Below, piece after piece: positions 26,870-35,947 of a stretch of 64,000 bases of DNA. The notes under the pieces were generated by a model. That model was not told where the DNA came from. It was given only the letters and a program-made list of their open reading frames with translations, and ran no database searches. This DNA comes from Gammaproteobacteria bacterium (GTDB taxonomy: Bacteria; Pseudomonadota; Gammaproteobacteria; Pseudomonadales; Azotimanducaceae), in assembly GCA_012269545.1 (NCBI GenBank), contig JAAXKB010000028.1:37381-101380 (forward strand), read 5' to 3'. The translations under genes were made by a program, and so were the position numbers. Position 1 is the stretch's first letter, and the number at the start of each line of letters is the position of its first letter.

Positions 26870-27481
26870 CTAGCTGTTTGAACTTGGCCCTTTTATCTCG
26901 TGGGGCTGCGGTGGCACTACGTCGGCGACGAGATCTAACGACTTCCACTCGGCTTGTTCGGTATCTCGATCATCGCTCGGCACATGTTTCGACTGACCCC
27001 GCTTCTCCATCGGATGGATATAGCGCGGGCAGTTAATCCAAGTGCGCGTCAGGCTAACCTCAACTGCCAGCCCAACGTCTTTCCACCGCGCCAGTACATC
27101 TGGGTCGCGAATCAAGCGCGCATTGCCCTGTATGCGAATCCGGTGGGGCTCCACGGTGTCGATAAACAGCATGCCAATTTTTGGGTGGTCGGCAATATTG
27201 CCCATGGAAAGCCACATGCCATTGCCGTCAAAACACGGGAAAAGCAGGGTGGTTTCGTCCACGATCTGAACAAAGCCGCTGTTACCGCCTTTGTAAGATA
27301 CAGTGGGAAAACCGTCGGCATCTACCGTGGTCAGGAAGAAGTGGTCCTGCTGGCTGATAAAGGCCTGCGCGTCGGCGTCTAGGGCGGGCACCACGATGAT
27401 CTCTTCCAAGCGATCCGCCAGTGCGGTGGATTGAAACTCCTCCTGCAGCTGACGGTGCCCGGACTGGTAAAAATCGGCCAC
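26870..27481 (-). CDS. Pyridoxamine 5'-phosphate oxidase-like flavin-binding protein
   Basis: Split-barrel FMN or F420-type protein, 203 residues. It has AFISQQDHFFLTTVDADGFP, SYKGGNSGFV, NGMWLSMGNIADHPKIGMLFID and RIRIQGNARL, all typical of the general-stress PNPOx-like group. A WINCPRYIHPMEK segment follows. The start is a GTG with GAGGAAA upstream, 9 bases after the stop of the BVMO-type gene, so the two form an operon and it may serve the monooxygenase as a redox partner (inference). Confidence 0.85.
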   Translation of the reverse strand: MADFYQSGHRQLQEEFQSTALADRLEEIIVVPALDADAQAFISQQDHFFLTTVDADGFPTVSYKGGNSGFVQIVDETTLLFPCFDGNGMWLSMGNIADHPKIGMLFIDTVEPHRIRIQGNARLIRDPDVLARWKDVGLAVEVSLTRTWINCPRYIHPMEKRGQSKHVPSDDRDTEQAEWKSLDLVADVVPPQPHEIKGPSSNS

Positions 27482-27490
27482 AGGCTTTCC

Positions 27491-29092
27491 TCAGCGGGTT
27501 GTCAGGGCGAAGCCTTCGTAACCTGCAGCAACGACCTCGTTGCATTTCTCCACATAGGGCGGGACCCCCAGATAGGGCATAAAGACCCGGGTCTTGCCTT
27601 CAACGTTGGCTCCGAGATACCACGAATTGCAGCCCGGGTAGACCGAGGTATCCGCAACTTCGTTGACGTGAGCCACCCAAGCGTCTTCCGCGCTGGGTTC
27701 GGGCTCGATGCTGCGGTGCTGATGTGAATTCATGTAGGCGATGCAGTCGGATATCCATTCCACGTGTTGCTCAATGGACGGCAGCATATTCGACAGAACC
27801 GACGGGCTGCCGGGGCCGGTGACCAAGAATAAATTGGGGAAGCCAGCGGTGGCCAAGCCCAAGTAGGCTTTCGGGCCCGCCGCCCACTTGTCCTGCAGGG
27901 TTTGTCCCTGCTGGCCGCGAATATCAATGTTCATCACGGCGCCGGTCATGGCGTCAAAGCCCGTGGCGAGCACGATGGCGTCAACGTCATGCCGCACATC
28001 GCCGGTGACGATCGCGTTGCCATCAATGCGGGTAATCGGCGTTTCGTTCAAATCAATCAGCGAGACATGGTCTTGGTTATAGATCTCGTAATAGTCGGTA
28101 TCCACGCACAGGCGTTTGCAGCCCATTGGCGTGCTCGGCACAAGTTTTTCCGCCAGCGCAGGGTCGTCGACACGCTGGGTGATCTTGCTTTTGAAAAATT
28201 CCCGGGCGGTATCGTTGGCCTTCATGTCAAAGACCAAGTCGTTGTAGACCGCAAGAAAGGCGAGTCCACCCTTGGCCCAACGCGCCTCATAGGCTTGTTG
28301 GCGCTCGTCAGCAGAAACCTCCAGGGCCGATTGGTCATTGTCGTCAAAGTCTGCTCCGAACCCACGCTGCCAGTTTTCTTGCCGATATTCCCGATAACGT
28401 GACTTCAGCTCACGGACGTAGTCAGGATCCAAGGCCTCGTTATACGCAGGAATGGAATAGTTGGGCGTGCGCTGAAAGATTTTCAGAGACGTGGCTTGCT
28501 TGGCGATAATCGGCGTGCTCTGAATGGCAGATGAACCTGTGCCGATCACGCCAACGTTTTTGCCGGTAAAATCGACGCCTTCGTGAGGCCAGTTGCCCGT
28601 GTGGTAGACGGGCACCGTGGCCGCATCAAGTCCGTCAATGTTCGGGTAGTTTGGCTTGGACAGACAGCCCGTGGCCATGATCACGAAACGCGCTTGAATG
28701 TGCTCACCGGAATCCAGTTCCACTCGCCACTGATCCTGATCGGGCAGGTAGTGGGTCGCATCCACGCGGGTGTTAAAGGTCATCCCATCAGCCAGTCCAA
28801 AGCGTTCGACAACGTGTTCCGCATAGGTAAGGATTTCGCTTTGAGTGGCGTATTTTTCGCTCCATTCCCACTCTTGCTGCAGATCTTCAGAAAACTGATA
28901 CGAGTACTGCATGCTGGGAATGTCGCAGCGTGCGCCGGGATAGCGATTCCAATACCATGTGCCGCCCACGCCGGAACCGGCTTCAATCACCCGCGCCTCC
29001 AAACCCTGCTGACGCAGTTTGTACAGCATGTAAATACCGGCAAACCCAGCCCCGACAATAACCGCGTCGATAGACTTTGTTGAATCGTTCAT
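27491..29092 (-). CDS. Flavin-containing monooxygenase, Baeyer-Villiger type
   Basis: FAD/NADPH monooxygenase, 533 residues, likely converting a ketone to an ester or lactone. It has FAD motif VGAGFAGIY (13-21), the BVMO segment GGTWYWNRYPGARCD (43-57), YHTGNWP (a near match to the end of the BVMO fingerprint) and the NADPH motif GVIGTGSSAIQ (about 179-188), plus ATGFDAMTG. The longer frame begins 14 codons earlier, but ATG 29092 has GGGAGAG in place. The next gene encodes a PNPOx-like protein. Confidence 0.9.
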   Translation of the reverse strand: MNDSTKSIDAVIVGAGFAGIYMLYKLRQQGLEARVIEAGSGVGGTWYWNRYPGARCDIPSMQYSYQFSEDLQQEWEWSEKYATQSEILTYAEHVVERFGLADGMTFNTRVDATHYLPDQDQWRVELDSGEHIQARFVIMATGCLSKPNYPNIDGLDAATVPVYHTGNWPHEGVDFTGKNVGVIGTGSSAIQSTPIIAKQATSLKIFQRTPNYSIPAYNEALDPDYVRELKSRYREYRQENWQRGFGADFDDNDQSALEVSADERQQAYEARWAKGGLAFLAVYNDLVFDMKANDTAREFFKSKITQRVDDPALAEKLVPSTPMGCKRLCVDTDYYEIYNQDHVSLIDLNETPITRIDGNAIVTGDVRHDVDAIVLATGFDAMTGAVMNIDIRGQQGQTLQDKWAAGPKAYLGLATAGFPNLFLVTGPGSPSVLSNMLPSIEQHVEWISDCIAYMNSHQHRSIEPEPSAEDAWVAHVNEVADTSVYPGCNSWYLGANVEGKTRVFMPYLGVPPYVEKCNEVVAAGYEGFALTTR

Positions 29093-29259
29093 GTTCTGCT
29101 CTCCCAAGATTCTCGCCCAAAAACTACAGCTCACAGACTAGGTGAAAGTGGGAGCAAAATGCAATCTGGGCTTGGGCTCGGATAACCTTGTGGTCAGGTG
29201 TCCACACGTTGTCTTTTTAAGCATATCCCCTATAGTTCATCGCGGGCCGAGCAGAGTTT

Positions 29260-29529
29260 GTGGAGAAGGTTTTGGGGAAGGAAAATACGCAGAGCGCCGC
29301 GCAAAGGCGGCAGTCCATACACCCGCAAGCTGGGGATACTTGGGAGAGCATTGCTGAGCGGGAGCTGTCTGATCAGGCGCAAGAAACGGCCGTAGCACAG
29401 CTGCAAAGCTGGAACCTGCACGTCTTTGCGCGACGCATCATTGACGATGCCACCGGCGAAATGGGCAATCCGATTTTGCCGAGCGATATCTTGTTCTTAG
29501 AGCCGCCGCTGGCGGCCCCGCAACAGTGA
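29260..29529 (+). CDS. Small LysM-like protein
   Basis: The protein has 89 residues, starting with GTG. After a polar N terminus the segment HPQAGDTWESIAERELSD and the later WNLHVF and LPSDILFLEPP match the LysM pattern (GDT..SIA, then N and L.GD.L.iP). There is no signal peptide, so if LysM, it works in the cytoplasm or as part of a phage-tail-like or assembly complex, as TrmX/gpX-like LysM proteins do. The stop overlaps the start of the next gene (GTGA). Function unknown. Confidence 0.55.
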   Translation: MEKVLGKENTQSAAQRRQSIHPQAGDTWESIAERELSDQAQETAVAQLQSWNLHVFARRIIDDATGEMGNPILPSDILFLEPPLAAPQQ

Positions 29530-29756
29530 CCGCGGTCATTTCGAATGTTCGACTCGCCGCAGCCCATGAGGGTGTGGCGGAGCTTATTGTGTCGCTGACG
29601 TTTACTAACGGCGGACAGTCTCAAGTTGCCCTCGACACTGTGGCTGGCGCGCGACTCATGCAAAGCTGCGGGGCGACTCATGTAGATGAATTGATTGGTC
29701 AAGGCTGGGAGCTTGTTCGCGATGCGCTGGCCGGAGCATATAACGGTTTAGATTAG
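29526..29756 (+). CDS. Small hypothetical protein coupled to the LysM-like gene
   Basis: The protein has 76 residues and starts with GTG within the stop of the preceding gene. It reads like a compact alpha/beta protein: TAVISNVRLAAAHEGVAELIVSL, then VALDTVAGARLMQSC and a helical ELIGQGWELVRDALAGAY. I do not recognise it. It lies 8 bases before the D-aminoacylase-type gene, so the three genes appear to form one transcript. Confidence 0.55.
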   Translation: MTAVISNVRLAAAHEGVAELIVSLTFTNGGQSQVALDTVAGARLMQSCGATHVDELIGQGWELVRDALAGAYNGLD

Positions 29757-29764
29757 GAGAGATC

Positions 29765-31426
29765 ATGCTGGATTTGATAATTAAGAACGGCAAAGTCGTC
29801 GACGGTAGCGGGCTGCCTGCCTTCGTCGCTGACGTGGGCGTGAAGGATGGGGTGATCGTCAAGGTTGGGCGCGTGCATGAACAGGCCGCGCACACGGTCG
29901 ACGCAACGAACAAAGTGGTCGCACCCGGGTTTATCGATCCGCACACGCATTTTGACGCACAGCTGTTGTGGGATGGCGCCGCCAAGCCGGCCATCGAACA
30001 CGGGGTCACCACGATTGTGCCGGGCAACTGCTCCCTGTCATTGGCGCCGCTGAAGGCCGAGCATCGTATGAAGTTGGTTGGCATGTTCAATCAAATCGAA
30101 GAAATGCCGCACAAAGCCTTTGCCGAAGGAGTGGAGTGGAACTGGGAAACCTTTGATGAGTTTGTCGCGCGCATCGGCAAAGATCTGGACATCAATGTCG
30201 CGCCCCTTGTGGGCCACAGCGTGCTGCGTCTGTGGGTGATGGGCGACGAATCCATGCAGCGTACGGCAACAAAAGACGAAACCGATGCGATGTGTGCGCT
30301 CCTGAACCAGTGCCTTGAGGCCGGAGCAATAGGCCTGTCCACGAGCTTTGTCGACATGGACGAACGCCTGCAGCCTGTGCCAAGCCGCTACGCGAACACC
30401 GATGAGTTAGATGCACTGTGTGCCGTACTATCCAAGCACAGCAAAATCCTCCAAGTAGTGCACGAATTCTATGATACGGATTTAACGCTGGCGCGCGTCG
30501 ACCAGCTGGCTGATATCAGCCTGACCCACGGCATCAACACCACGCTGTCGCCGCTGTTTGTGAGTCAGGATAATGCCGAGGGCGCCCAGCAAATCATGCA
30601 GCGGGTGACCGAGCACACGGCACGGGGCGCACGGGTATGGCCGCAGGTGCAGACTCGGCCCATCGATATTTCCTTTAACTTTGCCGTGCCCAGTTTGCTG
30701 TTTATTCGTCTGCCCAAGTGGTACGCGCTGATGCGCTTCAACACGCCGGAACAGATCATCGCCGGCCTGCAGGACGCGGATACCCGGGCGACCCTCGTTG
30801 CCGAGGCCCAAGGCATGATGTCTTTGTGGAATCGTTTGGTGCTGCGTCAGGTGCAGTCCGACGCCAACCAGATCTACGTAGGGAAAACGTTAGAAACGAT
30901 CGCCGCCGAGCGCGGCAGCGATGCGCTGAACGTGATGATCGATATTTCGCTGGAGGAAGACCTTGAGGCACACTTTTTGTCTGCAGACATGGGCCATAAC
31001 GACGACAAGCTGGTCGGTGACCTGATGAATCATCCCAACGTCATGATCGGCGCCAGTGACGGCGGGGCGCATATTCTGTCCTTCGCTACGTACGGTGATA
31101 CCGGCTATTTGCTCGGTCATTTCGTTCGCGATACCGCCTATCTCGGATTGGAAGCCGCGGTGAAGAAGATCACCTCAGATCCGGCGAACCTGTGGGGTCT
31201 GGGCAATCGAGGTATGTTGCGCGAAGGATTTATTGCCGATGTGACAGTATTTGACGAAGCGACCATCGACCGCGGCGTTGAGCACTTTGTGCAGGACGTG
31301 CCGGGTGACGGCTACCGCTACGTGCGCGACGCCCTCGGTGTGGATACGGTCGTTATTGGCGGTGCAGTCGCCTACGACATCGCCAGCGGTTATCACGATG
31401 CGCATCGCGGTCAAATCATCGGCTAA
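29765..31426 (+). CDS. N-acyl-D-amino-acid deacylase family amidohydrolase
   Basis: Zinc amidohydrolase of the D-aminoacylase branch, 553 residues. It has the beta-sandwich opening LDLIIKNGKVVDGSG, metal ligands in GFIDPHTHFDAQ (H60, H62), GVTTIVPGNCSLS with the cysteine typical of D-aminoacylase, a His in PLVGHSVLRLW, SDGGAHILSFA near the C terminus with the conserved Asp, and GFIADVTVFD. GGAGAGATC precedes the ATG. It is last in a run with two small genes. The exact acyl substrate is unknown. Confidence 0.9.
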   Translation: MLDLIIKNGKVVDGSGLPAFVADVGVKDGVIVKVGRVHEQAAHTVDATNKVVAPGFIDPHTHFDAQLLWDGAAKPAIEHGVTTIVPGNCSLSLAPLKAEHRMKLVGMFNQIEEMPHKAFAEGVEWNWETFDEFVARIGKDLDINVAPLVGHSVLRLWVMGDESMQRTATKDETDAMCALLNQCLEAGAIGLSTSFVDMDERLQPVPSRYANTDELDALCAVLSKHSKILQVVHEFYDTDLTLARVDQLADISLTHGINTTLSPLFVSQDNAEGAQQIMQRVTEHTARGARVWPQVQTRPIDISFNFAVPSLLFIRLPKWYALMRFNTPEQIIAGLQDADTRATLVAEAQGMMSLWNRLVLRQVQSDANQIYVGKTLETIAAERGSDALNVMIDISLEEDLEAHFLSADMGHNDDKLVGDLMNHPNVMIGASDGGAHILSFATYGDTGYLLGHFVRDTAYLGLEAAVKKITSDPANLWGLGNRGMLREGFIADVTVFDEATIDRGVEHFVQDVPGDGYRYVRDALGVDTVVIGGAVAYDIASGYHDAHRGQIIG

Positions 31427-31462
31427 CGCGGGAGGGGCCGACGGGGACAACGAGTAGAGTGG

Positions 31463-32248
31463 CTACACCCCGTCCAAGGCCGCCAGTTTGTTGATCCGAA
31501 TCATGGATTGGATTTCTTTTACGTAATCCATGCCTCGCTCGGAATAGCGCAGCAGGTGATTGGCCAAGGCGTTGCCGGTGACCGGCTGATTTGCTGCCCG
31601 TAACGCCGCTCGAGCTGCGCGCAACTCGGCGTAAGCGCGATGGCTGTTGATGTTGCGCAAATAAGACGCTACGGCGGCATCAACACTCTCAAAACTCGCC
31701 ACCTCGTGCACCTGACCTTCCCCCCGGCGTTTGGGGACGATGCCGCAGCCAGCCTTATAACACCACTGGCCAAACAAATTGTTGCCCTCGCGCGCAAACC
31801 GCGACGTGCCCCATGCCGACTCCATGGCCGCCTGACTCAAGGCCAAAGACATCGGCACGGTATCCAGTCGGACCAGCAGTTCGGCGCGTTGCGCCTCAGA
31901 GCTAGCTGCAGCATCCACTTCGTAGCGGTTTACCAGCTGCTGAAGAAAGCGTCGGTCTGACCCAGAGAGCGCCTCGTCAGAGGTGTCCGCCAGCGTCCGC
32001 AGGCGCGCCCGATCATCAAGTACGCGCTGATTATTGGCAGCCACGATGGGCTGCAAATAATCAAAGAACGCTTGTTTTTTCGCCCTTACGTCAGTGTGCT
32101 GGCTAAAATCCGGCAGCGGTGCGTTGTCCATTTGCAGGGTTCGCTTAAGCGCCTGCAGTGGCGAGACATCGTCGCTGCCAGGTGCAAGAAAAAGCCATCC
32201 GGCAGTCACGAGGGCCACTGCTGAGAAAATCCAGAGACGCGTCTTCAT
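31463..32248 (-). CDS. Bax-like exported glucosaminidase (glycoside hydrolase 73 type)
   Basis: Peptidoglycan hydrolase-like protein, 261 residues. It has an N-terminal signal/anchor (LWIFSAVALVTAGWLFLA) and the family segment KKQAFFDYLQPIVAANNQRVL. The catalytic region SQAAMESAWGTSRFA has the likely acid E143, followed by NNLFGQWCYKAGCGIVP. It closes with LLRYSERGMDYVKEIQSMI, the Bax signature. It starts 3 bases after the stop of the acetylhydrolase-like gene (TGATAGATG), so the two are co-transcribed. Confidence 0.88.
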   Translation of the reverse strand: MKTRLWIFSAVALVTAGWLFLAPGSDDVSPLQALKRTLQMDNAPLPDFSQHTDVRAKKQAFFDYLQPIVAANNQRVLDDRARLRTLADTSDEALSGSDRRFLQQLVNRYEVDAAASSEAQRAELLVRLDTVPMSLALSQAAMESAWGTSRFAREGNNLFGQWCYKAGCGIVPKRRGEGQVHEVASFESVDAAVASYLRNINSHRAYAELRAARAALRAANQPVTGNALANHLLRYSERGMDYVKEIQSMIRINKLAALDGV

Positions 32249-32251
32249 CTA

Positions 32252-33397
32252 TCAGTCCTGTTGTCCGGCAGAAGCTGCGCCCACATGGTCGGCGAAAAAG
32301 CGCAAAATATCCGTGTTGAGTTTTGCGCGCAGCTGTTCAGCCGGAACCGACCCAGCAAAGCCCACGCGTTTGGCAAAAGTGGACAGATGCGGAGAATCGG
32401 CGAAGTCCATGTGTTTGGTGCCGGTCAAAATCTCCGTTTGCACCGGCACGGCACTGTTGGTTTCAAAGCGTGAGAGTTTCTCGTAGTTCAACGGTTCCCC
32501 CCAACTTTCTTGCCCTAGGTAGAGTACAGGTTTTGCGGCTCCGCGGTCGATAACGGGCTCCGGCACCGGCACCATCCAGCCGTCCAGAACCACCGCGGCG
32601 CGAATTCGCGGGTCGCTATCTAAGGCCATAATGCTGGTGGCGCCCCCGAAGGAATGACCAAAGACACCAATGCGGCTGAGATCTACCCGTTGCCAAAGCG
32701 GGTTAGGGCGGGCGGTTTGTCGCTCATCTTCGCCACCGGTCTGTGCTGCGGCGATGACATCAAGCATAAAGGCCACATCAGCGGTTCGAGTGGCCAGTTG
32801 AGGTCCTCTGGCCGCCCAGAACTCCTCTTCCGTCGTGATGCCACGGCCACTGGAGCGATAATCTGCCGTGGTACCGTCATCAAATAAGGTCAGGAAGGCA
32901 TCGAAGGCGTGATCTGCGGCAATCACCACATAACCCCGGCTGGCCAGCTCTTCGGCTTGAATGGAATTTTGGGTTTTCATCCCGCCTAAGCCGTGAGAGA
33001 ACACGATCAGCGGCAGATTGTCGGCGTCCGGATGCAGCGCGGCGCTCGGCAGGCTGTGGGTCTGCACGTCGCGGATGTGATTCACCAAGAATTTGGGCAG
33101 TCCCATGGACTTGGCGAAGGCTGGCATTCTTACGTCGGGTTCGGTGATGTAAGCCAAAGGCGCAGAGACTTTTGTCGGCAAGGATGGATACCAGTACTGG
33201 ACCACAATGCGCCGCAGATCGTCGGGATCGTCCGTAAAGTCCTCGGAGCGGGAAGCGTCCTGCCAAGTTTCGACTCGGGTTCCTACCGCATAAGGCCCCT
33301 CAGGGGCGGGTAAATCGTTGAAGGGCAATGTCGTTCTGAGAACACTGGAGCAGCCAAAAGTGGCCAGCACTGCCAGCAAAATAAACGCAACGCGCAT
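32252..33397 (-). CDS. Lipoprotein alpha/beta hydrolase, platelet-activating-factor acetylhydrolase-like
   Basis: The protein has 381 residues. An N-terminal lipoprotein signal ends in LATFGC (C16). The fold shows VQYWYPSLP, PLIVFSHGLGG (oxyanion region), GYVVIAADHAFDA, the nucleophile elbow IGVFGHSFGG (serine about 248), AVVLDGW and GTKHMDF with the catalytic His. This order fits the PAF-acetylhydrolase/plasma esterase group, cleaving short acyl esters of phospholipids or polyesters. ATG 33397 is used; a TTG two codons upstream is possible. Downstream lies the Bax-like gene. Confidence 0.85.
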   Translation of the reverse strand: MRVAFILLAVLATFGCSSVLRTTLPFNDLPAPEGPYAVGTRVETWQDASRSEDFTDDPDDLRRIVVQYWYPSLPTKVSAPLAYITEPDVRMPAFAKSMGLPKFLVNHIRDVQTHSLPSAALHPDADNLPLIVFSHGLGGMKTQNSIQAEELASRGYVVIAADHAFDAFLTLFDDGTTADYRSSGRGITTEEEFWAARGPQLATRTADVAFMLDVIAAAQTGGEDERQTARPNPLWQRVDLSRIGVFGHSFGGATSIMALDSDPRIRAAVVLDGWMVPVPEPVIDRGAAKPVLYLGQESWGEPLNYEKLSRFETNSAVPVQTEILTGTKHMDFADSPHLSTFAKRVGFAGSVPAEQLRAKLNTDILRFFADHVGAASAGQQD

Positions 33398-33467
33398 GCT
33401 CAAATCCGTAATGCTGAGAACGCAATTGTGCGTGCGAGGGCGTGATTGAGCTGTGAAAGCTGGGCTA

Positions 33468-34028
33468 TTAGCGGCGATCCAAGCGTTGGGTCAGGTCGCG
33501 TTTATCCGGCGCGTGGTAGTCAAAAATACTTGCCAGTGTGTAGGCATCGCGTAGCTTGCCCGATGCTCCCGCGGTGTTGAAACCAAGGACCGAAATGCCG
33601 GATACCACGGCGCCGCGTTTTTCCAGCAGCTTAGTCAGCCCTCGCAGCTGACCGCCGGTCTCCACCCAATCGTCAATCAGCAGAATACGCTCGCCTTGGC
33701 CAAGCACGGCTTTGTTGATCTCGAAACTGCTGGCTTCACCGGTGTAATCCACAAACCGCTGACGCGCCACGTTGCGTTTGATGTTGGGTAGCTTGCCCGC
33801 CTTGCGAATTGGGACCAAGCCCAGCTTCAACTCTGCTGCGACGGCGGAGCCAAGAAGAAACCCCATGGACTCAGGGCAGGCGACTTTGTCGATGGTCGCT
33901 GCACGAAAGGGACGACACAGATCGAGCACCAGCGAGCGAAAGACCTTGGGCTCAGTAAACAGCGGGGTAAAATCCAGCTTGGTGGTCGCTGCAAAGTCGA
34001 TGTGTTGCAAATAGTCTTCTGGGGTCAT
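33468..34028 (-). CDS. Adenine phosphoribosyltransferase-like protein
   Basis: Type I phosphoribosyltransferase, 186 residues. It has DFTPLFTEPKVFRSLVLDLC at the start, the Pro-Glu-Ser-Met-Gly-Phe loop (PESMGFLLG), LVPIRKAGKLP, and the PRPP motif ILLIDDWVETGGQL (115-128). APRT normally has VDDLLATGGT; WVETGGQ marks a divergent subgroup, so the base specificity is uncertain. Start ATG with only a weak GAGC upstream. It is a single gene followed by the secreted paralogue pair on the same strand. Confidence 0.82.
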   Translation of the reverse strand: MTPEDYLQHIDFAATTKLDFTPLFTEPKVFRSLVLDLCRPFRAATIDKVACPESMGFLLGSAVAAELKLGLVPIRKAGKLPNIKRNVARQRFVDYTGEASSFEINKAVLGQGERILLIDDWVETGGQLRGLTKLLEKRGAVVSGISVLGFNTAGASGKLRDAYTLASIFDYHAPDKRDLTQRLDRR

Positions 34029-34116
34029 GGGGTGCTCGGTTGGTGTAAGTAAAGCCTACCAGCGTCGCGCCACGTATCTCAGGCGTCAGTTTGCCTGAGG
34101 TAATGTGCGGCCAGCA

Positions 34117-34710
34117 CTAGTCCGCATAGACCAACGGAGTCGTCTTTTCCAGCGGCACCATAATGTGGGCGTACTCGGAGCCTTCCCACATGACATAGGG
34201 TCCACCCGCATAGGGATCTCTGGGCAAATCGCCGAACAAGCCTTGGGGAACCAGCAACATCAGATGTGGGCCTTCTTGCACCCAAGTATTTTTATCCTCG
34301 TCGGTGTTGAAGGGGTCATCATTGTCAACGGGTATGTCACCCACCAGCATGTAAGAAAAGCCGATGGCGGTGGTTTCATTTTTGTACGGCGTCTTGTTCA
34401 TGTACGCGTCCAGCCAGCCCAGCCAAACCGCGTCAACGCACATGGGGTTTTCGTAGTTGGGCGGCGTACCCACCATACAGGTCCAGCCATTGTCGCCGTC
34501 CTGCAACACCGTGTTGTCTGCATCGAGAATACGCGCCTCGTCGCTGACGTTGGACGGCGCTGCCGCCTTGGCCAGGCCGATTTTTTGCTCGACGGTCAGG
34601 GCGCCGATTTCAGCGCTACCACCCACGTGGCCGCCTTCATGGTGGCCGGCAAAGGCCGAGGCCGAGCACAGTAGGACAATCCAGGTGCCGAGGTGTTGAG
34701 TGATTTTCAC
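34117..34710 (-). CDS. Secreted protein of unknown family (paralogue A)
   Basis: The protein has 197 residues, starting at a GTG with AAGGAA 7 bases upstream (MKITQHLG then a hydrophobic core and SAFA/GHHE cleavage). The mature part shares with the next gene the ordered blocks NGWTCM, M-C-D/V-D-A, W-x-x-AY, GF-S/M-YML, a GDIPVDNDDP-like stretch, EGPHLMLL, GGPYVMW and GSEYAHIMVP. No known catalytic motif is seen. The many aromatic, His and Met residues in conserved positions could bind a ligand or metal, which is inference. Confidence 0.7.
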   Translation of the reverse strand: MKITQHLGTWIVLLCSASAFAGHHEGGHVGGSAEIGALTVEQKIGLAKAAAPSNVSDEARILDADNTVLQDGDNGWTCMVGTPPNYENPMCVDAVWLGWLDAYMNKTPYKNETTAIGFSYMLVGDIPVDNDDPFNTDEDKNTWVQEGPHLMLLVPQGLFGDLPRDPYAGGPYVMWEGSEYAHIMVPLEKTTPLVYAD

Positions 34711-34746
34711 GATTGATTCCTTAAACAATTGAGACAACGGTCGCGC

Positions 34747-35349
34747 CTAGGGTGATTCGGAGTATTGGTAGTAGCCCTCTACCGGAATCATCAAATGCGC
34801 GTACTGGGATCCGGGGAACATCAGATAGGGCGAACCGGTGCGAAAGTCGCTGGTATGACCGGCAATGGTCTGTGGATCTTTTGGCATCAACATTAAGTGG
34901 GGACCAGACTCAATCCAGTGGCCGGCATGCGCATCTGCCTTGTTCATCACCATGGGGGTCGTATTGTCTTCCCCCACATCGCCATGCAGCATCCACATAA
35001 AGCCATCGTGGTTCAGTTCCGGCGTCGTTTCGGTCAGGTAGGCCTGCATCCACTTGAGCGCCTCCTTGTCAGCGCAGATTGGCATGGCTTGATGGGCATC
35101 AGGCCAGCCAGCTTCCGGCATCGGGCGAGCGTTACCCGGCATACACGTCCACCCGTTACTGCCCTCACGCAGCACATCATTGCTCTGGTTTAATACCGTC
35201 GCGCGCTCGCCAATAAAAGACGGAGCTGCGGTGGAATACGCCCAAATTTGCCACTCGGCCGAGGTGTGCGGTGCGTCCGGTTCGCTGGCTTGGCTCATCA
35301 ATGGCACCAAAAACATGACCAATAGCAGATTACGAATTGCGGTAAACAT
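34747..35349 (-). CDS. Secreted protein of unknown family (paralogue B)
   Basis: The protein has 200 residues with a signal peptide (AIRNLLLVMFLVPLMSQASE). It is the upstream tandem paralogue of the preceding entry: NGWTCMPG, ICADKEALKWMQAYL, GFMWMLHGDVGEDNTTP, ESGPHLMLMP, GSPYLMFPGSQYAHLMIP. The ATG at 35349 has AAGGGAAAC upstream. The 36-base gap between the two starts and stops suggests one operon produced by duplication. Function unknown. Confidence 0.7.
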   Translation of the reverse strand: MFTAIRNLLLVMFLVPLMSQASEPDAPHTSAEWQIWAYSTAAPSFIGERATVLNQSNDVLREGSNGWTCMPGNARPMPEAGWPDAHQAMPICADKEALKWMQAYLTETTPELNHDGFMWMLHGDVGEDNTTPMVMNKADAHAGHWIESGPHLMLMPKDPQTIAGHTSDFRTGSPYLMFPGSQYAHLMIPVEGYYQYSESP

Positions 35350-35482
35350 GTGGTTTCCCTTATTGCGTTGTAACAACGAAAGTCTGATGGTTAAACACGG
35401 TGGAGCATATCAAGACCGCCCCACAGGGCAAGAAATATGCACCCAAAGTTGACGGTGCGGCGTGCCGCTGGGCCGCACGGAA

Positions 35483-35914
35483 CTAGGCGCCGGGAATGGT
35501 CAGAGAAGGAATCCGCAGGTGGCGGGACATGTCTCCGATTAACGAGCGTTTGATTTCACGCACGGCAAACCGCCACCTTCCGCCTTCTTTCTCAAAGGTG
35601 TCAAAGTACTCTCCGACAAATATAGCCTGTAGCGGGAAGTCATCTGTGGCTTGATAGACGGTAACGTAGGAGTGGGCGCTGGCGGTGGCATCGCCGCTGT
35701 CCAAGTCGATGCTGATGTTAGTGATGATGTGCTTAGTACGCGGCGTGCCGTCGGCGTAAAGAATGACATTGTTAGCCGCTTCCGGACCCGGTGTTTGGCC
35801 CTCAGCAATCCATTGGGCATGCTGCAACAGGCGCTGTAAAGTTTTAAAGTCGCCGCAGTCGATGGCATAACAATACTGATTCATCAGATCGCGAATGTCG
35901 TTTTCTGCACTCAT
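35483..35914 (-). CDS. NTF2-like (SnoaL) family protein
   Basis: Cone-shaped alpha+beta fold enzyme or binding protein, 143 residues. It opens with the usual IRDLMNQYCYAIDCGDFKTLQRLL helix, then TKHIITNISIDLDSGDATASAHSYVTVYQ and FVGEYFDTFEKEGGRWRFAVREIKRSLIGD. This pattern is SnoaL_4 type, often found with oxygenases or dehydrogenases. AGGGAATG precedes the ATG. It is a lone gene divergent from the following small gene. Confidence 0.82.
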   Translation of the reverse strand: MSAENDIRDLMNQYCYAIDCGDFKTLQRLLQHAQWIAEGQTPGPEAANNVILYADGTPRTKHIITNISIDLDSGDATASAHSYVTVYQATDDFPLQAIFVGEYFDTFEKEGGRWRFAVREIKRSLIGDMSRHLRIPSLTIPGA

Positions 35915-35947
35915 GAAACATTCCCTGTCGTACTACTGGAGCAGCCT

